From: Oscillatoria nigro-viridis PCC 7112
GTDB lineage: Bacteria; Cyanobacteriota; Cyanobacteriia; Cyanobacteriales; Microcoleaceae
Direction of reading: 5' to 3'
Assembly (NCBI RefSeq): GCF_000317475.1
Contig: NC_019729.1
Span: forward strand, 6,152,501-6,216,500
DNA: 64,000 nt
Numbering within the stretch: the stretch's first letter is position 1; each line of letters starts with the position of its first letter. Below are positions 54,467 to 62,600 of the stretch, in pieces. Below the pieces are notes generated by a model, which did no database searches, was not told the origin of the DNA, and saw only the letters and a program-made list of their open reading frames with translations. Both the position numbers and the translations under genes were made by a program.

Positions 54467-56141
54467 AATTCACCTCGTCGCAGCGATCGCTGTTTGCGAT
54501 AGTTAAGGAAAGCTTTGCTGCTATTTTGAGCTGGTCGTTTAAAACAAAACTGATATCTGCTTCAGTGGTGAGGGGGTTGGCAAGGACGACTCGAAAAGCA
54601 ACAATGGGAATTGTTTTGCCGTAACAGGTGTTTTGCACGGTTGTTCGCGATACGAAGGTGTCGCCGGCTTGCCGCTGGGCCTCTTGAAGGCGCTCGTTAA
54701 ATTCATTAATGAAGTAGTTGTCTGCTTCGGTTAGTTGTTTTTTGGCTGCTTTTTCCCTGAAGGTTTCTGGAATGTAGCGGTATAAAAGAAGATTAATTTC
54801 GGGTTCTAGGAGCAATTCAAATGCTGGATTTTCCCGAATTAAATTGGCCAAGTGCTGCGTTTTATGGATGCCTGCATCTATCAAAAACTCATAGCCTTGA
54901 TGGCCGATGATATTCAAGGCGGCTTGCAAGAACAAACTCGCACCCGATCGAGAGCCTTCGAGAGAGCGCTTGCCTAGATCGATGGAGTCTTTTCGCACCG
55001 TGTAGGGCGCGTTTTTTTCAATAACTTTCGCGATTTGGGGATTGCGGAATAAAACCATACCGATTCCCATTGGCAAATACATTTGTTTGTGTCCATCTAT
55101 GGTGACGGAATCTGCTAGTTGAATGCCTGCTAATTTGTGCCGGTGACGTTCGGAAAAAAGCACGGGGCCGCCCCAAGCGGCATCGACGTGAAAGTGAGCG
55201 TTTGCGGATTGCGCGATCGCGGCTATTTCTGGAAGCGGATCGATACTTCCCGAATCGGTGCTGCCTGCAACACCGATAATTGCCAGAATGTGCAGGTTGC
55301 GATCGCGGCATTCGGCTACAGTTTGGCGCAGCGCTGCCAAATCCATGCGGTGATGGGAATCGGTGGGGACTTTTAGGAGATTGCGATCGCCAATGCCTAA
55401 TAAACCGGCAGCCTTTTCAAAAGAATAGTGCATCAAACTGGAGCCGATTATCACCATTCCCTTGTAGCCGTAAAACTCTAAAGCTGCGTACAAGCCTTCT
55501 TTTTCAATGCCACTAAAGTTATTTTTTGGCCCTAAAGAAGCGTTGCGAGCGCACCACAGGGCTGTGATATTAGCTAGGGTGCCGCCCGTTACCACGATAC
55601 CGAGCGTGCTGTCATTTTTTTGAATGTGCTGGTTATAAAAATCCTCAGAAAAATCGTAAATTAATCGGTGCATCATTGCCAAAGTCTGGCGCTCGCAGGG
55701 GGTTAAAACTTTGGCAGTTTCCATCTTGACTAAATTTTGATTCATCGCGATTAACAGCTTCGCGATCGGGCGCACAAAATAGGGAAGTGCGCTCGTCATG
55801 TGACCGATATATCGGGGGGAAGATGTGTGAATGGAATGAGCAACTAGGGTTTGGGCCAAATCATCGATATAATTCCCAACATCTGCAGGAAGGGCGGGAA
55901 TTTTGTTTTCCGTAAACTCCTGAATAATTAACTCTAAGTCAATATCTGTACTAGCGGTTTTTGCGTACAAAAAGTCTTCAACTAGGGCAGAAATTCGCTC
56001 CTCCATTGCTTCCTCGGCCAAAAATGACTTTTCTGAGGCACTGAATAGCTCCATCAACTTTTCTTCAAGTGGCGTAACAGAGGCTTTTAATGGCTGCATT
56101 ACATCTTGAGAATTTTTGGCTTTTACTGTTAGTTTATTCAT
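54453..56141 (-). CDS. PLP-dependent aspartate 1-decarboxylase, PanP-like (beta-alanine supply)
   Basis: 562 residues of the group-II PLP decarboxylase fold. The stretches SPRYIGHMTSALPYFVRPIA, MNQNLVKMETAK and VTGGTLANITALWCARNAS are characteristic of PanP, a pyruvoyl-independent aspartate decarboxylase. PLP lysine K352 is in TIDGHKQMYLP, and the cofactor Asp in HVDAAWGGP. Glutamate or diaminobutyrate decarboxylases of the same fold are alternatives. It makes beta-alanine from Asp in the cytoplasm; the upstream NRPS module has a beta-alanine A-domain code, so precursor supply is the natural role. It starts 203 bases after that NRPS gene with AGGA eight bases before the ATG, and overlaps the following C-domain gene by 14 bases. 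Confidence 0.88.
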   Translation of the reverse strand: MNKLTVKAKNSQDVMQPLKASVTPLEEKLMELFSASEKSFLAEEAMEERISALVEDFLYAKTASTDIDLELIIQEFTENKIPALPADVGNYIDDLAQTLVAHSIHTSSPRYIGHMTSALPYFVRPIAKLLIAMNQNLVKMETAKVLTPCERQTLAMMHRLIYDFSEDFYNQHIQKNDSTLGIVVTGGTLANITALWCARNASLGPKNNFSGIEKEGLYAALEFYGYKGMVIIGSSLMHYSFEKAAGLLGIGDRNLLKVPTDSHHRMDLAALRQTVAECRDRNLHILAIIGVAGSTDSGSIDPLPEIAAIAQSANAHFHVDAAWGGPVLFSERHRHKLAGIQLADSVTIDGHKQMYLPMGIGMVLFRNPQIAKVIEKNAPYTVRKDSIDLGKRSLEGSRSGASLFLQAALNIIGHQGYEFLIDAGIHKTQHLANLIRENPAFELLLEPEINLLLYRYIPETFREKAAKKQLTEADNYFINEFNERLQEAQRQAGDTFVSRTTVQNTCYGKTIPIVAFRVVLANPLTTEADISFVLNDQLKIAAKLSLTIANSDRCDEVNYAVY

Positions 56142-56344
56142 GGAATTTATCCTGTTATATCAAATCCGTTAGCATCGTCCTGTATTCATCTCTCTCTTCC
56201 CTTTCTCTGTATCCTCTGTGTCCTCTGCGGTTTAATCATTCCGATACAACCGGAATGTATATTAAATGGGATTTTTAAATCTCCAATTCCCCACCGAACC
56301 CTTAAGGAACAAAGGGCTTTTTGTGTTTTTTTACCCCCCGATGT

Positions 56345-59300
56345 TTACTCAGTAAGCATCACAGTTGGTGCTGACTCTTCATCACTCTTTTCTAAGATGT
56401 CTAGCAATTCATCTATCTGGTTAGAATCGGCGTTTGCCAGAATTTCTGACTCGATTAGTTCAGCTAAGTTCTGAATAGTGGGAGCGGTAAAAAAATCGCA
56501 CAGCGCTAACTCTACCCCAAAGCACGATCGCACTCGCGATATTAACTGCGTTGCCATCAGAGAGTGACCGCCGAGGTCAAAAAAGTTTTGGTTAGTTCCT
56601 ACTTTTTCTAGCCCTAAAAGAGCAGTCCAAATCTCAGCAATTTCTTCCTCTGTGGGCGTTTGTGCCTCAGTGAAGGCTGTTTCATCAGAAACGCGATCGC
56701 ACCTTTGAGATAAGGCGAGGCGGTCAATTTTTCCGTTGGGCGTTAGCGGCAGCGCATCTAATAGCACAAAAGCTGAAGGCACCATGTAATCGGGCAGTTT
56801 GTGCTTCAAGAATGAACGCAGTTCGGAAATAAGTTCTGACTGATTTCTGAACCCTGAGTTAGGAACTAGGTAAGCGACTAGGCGTTGACTGCCCGGTGTA
56901 TTTTCCTGAAGCAAAACAGCAGCGGTGGATACAGAAGAATGTTGAGAAAGTGCTGCCTCTATTTCTCCTAGCTCGATGCGGAAACCGCGAATTTTTACTT
57001 GGCTATCGCCACGGCCCAGAAATTCTATATTACCATCCGGCAGGTAACAACCGATATCGCCTGTTTTGAACAAAACTTTTTGATGAGAATTACCGAGAAT
57101 ATCTAATTTTTCTTGCCCAAAGGGGTGAGAAATGAATTTCTCCGAGGTTAAGTCGGGGCGGTTTAAGTAGCCCTGTGCCAATCCATCGCCCCCGACGTAA
57201 ATCTCGCCGGGAATTCCTATGGGAACGGGTTGCAAATTGCGATCGAGCAGATAAATTTGCGTGTTGGCGATCGGGCGACCGATTGGCACTTTCTCGACAC
57301 AGTGAGTTGCATTGTACCACGTCACGTCGGCAGCTACTTCAGAAGAGCCATAAAGATTAATTAATACCCGCTGCGGCATCTGCTCTCGAAATTGCTGGCC
57401 TAGTTCCACCGGCAGAGTTTCTCCGCTGCAAATCCAATACTTTAATTGAGGCAAACGCCTGTCTAGATCGGGGAAGGAATCTAAGATAGCGCGCAACAAA
57501 GAAGGAACTAGCACCAGTCGCGTTACATTTTGCTTTGATAAGGTTTGAAGGAATTGGTTAATATCTTTGACGGCTCGATCGGGAATAATCACAGTTGGCA
57601 ACCCGTGCAGCAAAGGAGCAAAGATTTCCCACACCGAATCGACAAAATTTAAGGACGTTTTTTGACAGCAAATATCTGCTTCAGTAAAAGGGTAGGGGTT
57701 CCAAAAACAGCGATTGACTGTGCCTCGGTGGGTGCCGAGTACGCCTTTGGGAGTGCCTGTCGAGCCGGAAGTGTAGAGGACGTAAGCGAGGTTTTCAGCT
57801 TCCACTTTAACAGCGGGGTTGCGATCGCTCTCGCGGGAAATTTCCTGCCATTCGGCGTCGATACAGACGACTTTTGCGCTGTGTTGGGGGAGGGTTTCTA
57901 GGAGGTTTTTTTGAGTCAAAAGCACCGGAACTTTTGCGTCTGCCAGCATGAAGGATCGGCGTTCTTGGGGATAAGCAGGATCGAGAGGAACGTAAGCGGC
58001 ACCGACTTTTAAAATGCCCAAAATGGCCACCAGCATCGACAGCGATCTCTCCAAGCAAATTCCCACCAAAACTTCGGGTTTTACACCTAGAGATTGCAGG
58101 TAATGCGCCATTTGGTTGGCTTTGGCATTCAATTCGCGGTAAGTCAATTGTTCATTTTCGCAAATTGCAGCCACTGCATCTGGGGTGCGCTCTGTTTGCG
58201 CTGCAAATAATTCGTGAATTGAGGAATTTTTGGGGTAATCCGCTTGGGTGTCGTTCCACTGGACAAGTAATTGTTGTTGTTCAGCAACGCTCAATAAGCA
58301 TAAATTCGATAGTTTTTGGTGAGGATTGGCAGTCATTACTTCCAGTAAAGTTTGCAGGTGTCCGAGCATCCGCACAATCGCGCTGTCCTCAAAGCGGCTG
58401 CGATCGAAAATAATTTTCAGCGTCAATTGGGCACCGGGAATTGCCATCACCGTTAGAGGATAATTCGTTGTTTCCAAAGAGCGAACATTCTCTACTTTTA
58501 AGTTTTGAATCTTCTCCTGCAAAGAAGCATCCGCAGGATAATTTTCAAAAACGACCAAACTCTCAAATAAAGGCAAACTCCGAGGAACTTCGCTCCACCC
58601 CTGCACCTCAACGAGGGGGCTGTACTCGTACTGCCGCGCCTCAAATTGTTGCGCTTGGAGTTGTTTCAAGCAGGATAAAATACCATCCTGCGGGTCAATT
58701 TTAACGCGCACTGGCAGAGGATTTACGAACAGCCCCACTACCGATTCAACACCGATTAACTCTGGCGGCCGCCCGGAGACAACCGTACCAAAAACCACAT
58801 CTTCCTCGCCGCTGTACCGGCTCAAAAGTAGCGCCCAAGCTGCCTGTACGAGGGTATTTAATGTTAGCTGATGCTGCCGCGCGGCAGATTGCAGTGCGGC
58901 GGTGGCTGTTGCAGAAAATATCACCTGCTGTTCGCCACTACTTTCTAAACGGTTTCCCGCGACAATATTGCCCCGGGCGATCGCAGTTGGAGCTGCCAAA
59001 CCTTTGAGAGTTTGCCGCCAAAATGACTCAGCCGCCGATAAATCTTGCTGGTGCAGCCACGCGATGTAATCCCGATAAGGGCGAGGGCGTTTGAGGTGCA
59101 ATTCCTCGCCCTGGCATTCTGCTTGATAAAATGCAAAAACTTCCTTGAGGACGATCGCCAGCGACCACCCATCTAAAACTAAGTGGTGGTGGCTCAAAAT
59201 AAACTGAAAAGTATCTGCTTCTAACTGCGCTAGCGCAATGCGAATCAAGGGAGCTGATGTCAAGTCAAAGCCCTGCTCGCGATCGGCTTTTAGGAACGTT

Positions 59301-59614
59301 TCTAGCTGCTGTTGTTGTTCCGACGCAGAGAGCGATCGCCAGTCCATCTGCTGCCAAGATAATGCCGCCTCTTTACGCACCGCTTGCACGGGTTCTTTCA
59401 ATTTTTCCCACAAGAAACAAGTCCGCAAAATCGGATGGCGATCGACCACTTTTTGCCAACTATTTTTAAACGCAGAAACATTGAGAGAACCGCGCAAAAC
59501 GCACAGCAATTGCCCAAAATACACCCCCGATTCTGGCTGGTAAATGGAATGAAAGAGAATGCCCTGCTGCGCTGGAGAGAGGGGATAAAAATCTTCAATA
59601 TTGCCTTTGCTCAT
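56345..59614 (-). CDS. NRPS module: C(DCL type)-A(beta-Ala)-T
   Basis: 1089 residues. The C domain (about 1-430) begins DFYPLSPAQQGILFHSIYQ and has HHHLVLDGWS, features typical of condensation domains that accept a D-configured upstream residue; this fits the epimerase at the end of the previous protein. The A domain (about 460-960; YVLYTSGSTGTPKG, NLYGSSEVAADV) gives the code VDWVISLADK, which I know as a beta-alanine code; the unusual leading Val instead of Asp suits an amino acid with a displaced amino group. T domain: LGGHSLMATQ near 1015, then an acidic tail of about 45 residues. It starts one base after the stop of the previous NRPS gene. The next gene makes beta-alanine. Confidence 0.93.
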   Translation of the reverse strand: MSKGNIEDFYPLSPAQQGILFHSIYQPESGVYFGQLLCVLRGSLNVSAFKNSWQKVVDRHPILRTCFLWEKLKEPVQAVRKEAALSWQQMDWRSLSASEQQQQLETFLKADREQGFDLTSAPLIRIALAQLEADTFQFILSHHHLVLDGWSLAIVLKEVFAFYQAECQGEELHLKRPRPYRDYIAWLHQQDLSAAESFWRQTLKGLAAPTAIARGNIVAGNRLESSGEQQVIFSATATAALQSAARQHQLTLNTLVQAAWALLLSRYSGEEDVVFGTVVSGRPPELIGVESVVGLFVNPLPVRVKIDPQDGILSCLKQLQAQQFEARQYEYSPLVEVQGWSEVPRSLPLFESLVVFENYPADASLQEKIQNLKVENVRSLETTNYPLTVMAIPGAQLTLKIIFDRSRFEDSAIVRMLGHLQTLLEVMTANPHQKLSNLCLLSVAEQQQLLVQWNDTQADYPKNSSIHELFAAQTERTPDAVAAICENEQLTYRELNAKANQMAHYLQSLGVKPEVLVGICLERSLSMLVAILGILKVGAAYVPLDPAYPQERRSFMLADAKVPVLLTQKNLLETLPQHSAKVVCIDAEWQEISRESDRNPAVKVEAENLAYVLYTSGSTGTPKGVLGTHRGTVNRCFWNPYPFTEADICCQKTSLNFVDSVWEIFAPLLHGLPTVIIPDRAVKDINQFLQTLSKQNVTRLVLVPSLLRAILDSFPDLDRRLPQLKYWICSGETLPVELGQQFREQMPQRVLINLYGSSEVAADVTWYNATHCVEKVPIGRPIANTQIYLLDRNLQPVPIGIPGEIYVGGDGLAQGYLNRPDLTSEKFISHPFGQEKLDILGNSHQKVLFKTGDIGCYLPDGNIEFLGRGDSQVKIRGFRIELGEIEAALSQHSSVSTAAVLLQENTPGSQRLVAYLVPNSGFRNQSELISELRSFLKHKLPDYMVPSAFVLLDALPLTPNGKIDRLALSQRCDRVSDETAFTEAQTPTEEEIAEIWTALLGLEKVGTNQNFFDLGGHSLMATQLISRVRSCFGVELALCDFFTAPTIQNLAELIESEILANADSNQIDELLDILEKSDEESAPTVMLTE

Positions 59615-59615
59615 C

Positions 59616-62600
59616 TTACATATCTCCCAAAATTGCAGTAATGTTGTCTAAATCGTCCTGGCTCCACTGGCTCCACTTAAACTCTGCAAAGTCAGAAGGA
59701 GTGCAGCCGCCTGCGTCGGGGGACTGACAGTATTGAATTAGCGATCGCAGCGATTCTATAAAGCCCGCTGCCAAATTTTCAATGCTTTCTCGTCGGTGAA
59801 TGCTTTCGCTGTACGTCCAATCTAATTGCAGCTTGCCGCTGGCAATAAATCCGTTAATTTCCAGCAGGTAACGCCGATTTCCGCGCGGGCTGCGAATGGA
59901 GCCACTAGGCTCGGAGGACAGCATTAATAAAGAAGATTTCGGCAGCACTTGGTCAAACTGTCCGAGATAGTTAAAGCTTACCTCAGCTTGCGGCAATTTG
60001 TGCAATTTTTCAGCAATTTCTCGGTTTAAATATCGCAGGACACCGCAGCCAATACCGCGATTTGGAACTGCGCGCAATTGCTCTTTCACTGATTTGATTG
60101 CCGCCCCTATCTCGGCAGGTTTTTCTAAATTCAACAGGACGGGGAAAACTGCGGTAAACCAGCCGATCGTGCGCGACAAATCTACTCCTTCAAATATATC
60201 TTCGCGCCCGTGACCTTCTAAGTCCAGTAAAAGAGAGTTATTGCCAGTCCAGCGTTCAAATGCTTGAGCTAAAGCAGTTAGCAATACATCATTAATTTGA
60301 GTGCGGTAAGCGGCAGGTACTTCTTGTAAGAGCAGTTTTGTTTCTTCAACACTCAAAGCAACGGATACTGTCTTTTCAGATGCAACTAAATTGCCTGCGT
60401 TTGGGAAATCCACCGGCAAGCGAGAAATTGGTTGGTGAGAAAGGGCGAACCAGTAATCGAACTCTGCTTGCAATTCGGGCGATCGCGCCCACTCATGCAA
60501 GCGTTCTGCCCACTGCTTAAATGAGGTTGTTTTGGGCGGGAGCGCGACTGTTTCGCCGCGGCTGATCTGCCCATAAGCTGTCTGGAAATCCTCAATTAAA
60601 ATTCGCCACGAAACCCCATCAACCGCTAAGTGATGAATGACCAATAACAAGCGATTTGGCTGATGTTTGCCGAAGTCAAATAGGGCAGCGCGAAGTAATG
60701 GCCCCTCTGACAAATTCAAACTGCCTTGCAACTGAGTAGCGGCGGTTTGGAAAGCGGCTTCTCGCTCCTCTGGAGGTAGCGGCGACAAATCAATGCAGGT
60801 CAACGGAGCCACCTTTTCTGGATGGGAAATTGCCTGCTGCCAGCCAAATTCACCTCGCGCAAAACGCAGGCGCAGCGCGTCGTGGTGCTTCAGCAATTCC
60901 TGCAAAACTGACTCAATTAATGCAGGTTCGAGAGGTTGCCGCAACTCTAAAAGCACCGCCTGATTCCAGTGGTGCGGATCGGAGAGATTTTGCTCAAAAA
61001 ACCAGTGCTGAATCGGTGTCAGAGGAACTTCGCCAGTGATTAATCCCTGTTCCGATTGTGGGGTCTCAGCGGTATCGGCGACGGCTGCTAACTGTGCAAT
61101 GGTTTGGTGCTGAAACAGTTGTTTAGGAGTGAGCCGCAACCCCGCTCGATTGGCTTGAGAAATGACTTGAATGCTGAGGATAGAATCGCCGCCCAATTCA
61201 AAGAAATTGTCGTCAATTCCCACTTGTTCTAACCCCAATACTTGCGCCCAAATTTCTGCCAAAATTTTCTCAATAGCCGTGCTGGGCGCGGCGAATGCCT
61301 CTTCGAGTTCTGGCCGATCGCGATCCGGTGCAGGTAGTGCCTTGCGATCGACTTTGCCGTTGTTTGTTAAAGGCAGCGTCTCCAGCGTCACGAAAGCAGC
61401 AGGTATCATGTATTCCGGCAATTTTTCTTTCAGAAAGCAGCGCAGTTCGCGAATCAGTATTGAATGCTTATTTTGTGTTGCTGAGTTAGCAATGATATAA
61501 GCTACCAAGCGCTGATCGCTCGGCACATCTTCTCGCACTACAACCACAGCCCGGGCGACATCGGGATGCTGTCCTAGCGCTGCTTCAATTTCTCCCAATT
61601 CGATGCGGAAACCGCGCACTTTTACTTGGTGGTCAATTCGTCCCAAGTATTCAATATCGCCATTTGGCAGATAGCGAGCTAAGTCTCCCGATTTGTACAA
61701 CCGAGCTTTCAAACTGTCATTAAAGGGGTTGGGAATAAACCGATCGGCCGTTAATTCTGACCGATCGAGATAGCCCCGCGCGACGCCAGCACCGCCAACG
61801 TAAATTTCCCCGGGAATGCCGATCGGAACGGGTTGGCAGTTGCGATCGAGCAGGTAAACTTGCAAGTCAGGAATTGGACGGCCAATAAGGCTGGCATTTT
61901 TACTTAAATCGGCGGCAGTCAGCGGCCGATACGTGACGTGGACTGTTGTTTCTGTAATGCCATACATATTGACAAGTTGGGGGTGCCGATCGCCGTGCCG
62001 GTCGAACCAAGGTTTTAAGCTTTGCAAGTCTAAAGCTTCCCCGCCAAAAATTACTAAGCGCAGGCTTAAATTTTCGCCAATTCCGACAGATTCTTCTGTT
62101 TTTATCAACTGGTAAAATGCAGAAGGAGTTTGATTGAGAACTGTCACTTTTTCTTTGCATAGCAAGCTGTAAAAATCTTGGGGCGATCGGCTGACTGAAT
62201 AAGGGACGATCGCGAGTCGCCCGCCGTAGACTAAAGCGCCCCAAATTTCCCAGACTGAGAAGTCAAAGGCATAAGAGTGAAACAGCGTCCACACATCTTG
62301 CTCGTTGAAGTTGTACCAAGATTGGGTAGCAGCAAACAAGCGGACGACGTTTGAGTGAGGGACTAAAACGCCTTTGGGGATGCCAGTTGAGCCAGAAGTG
62401 TAGATGATATAGGCGAGATTTTCGGCAGTGGTGGCGCTGGCGGGATTTTCTTTGCTGTGTTGGGAGAAAGCACTTTTATCCCTATCGATGCAAAGGATTT
62501 GGGCGCTGCATTTGGGAAGGGTTTGCAACAACTTTTCCTCAGTCAGCAGCACATTTACCTGCGCGTCTTCGAGTATAAAAGCGAGGCGATCGCGCGGGTT

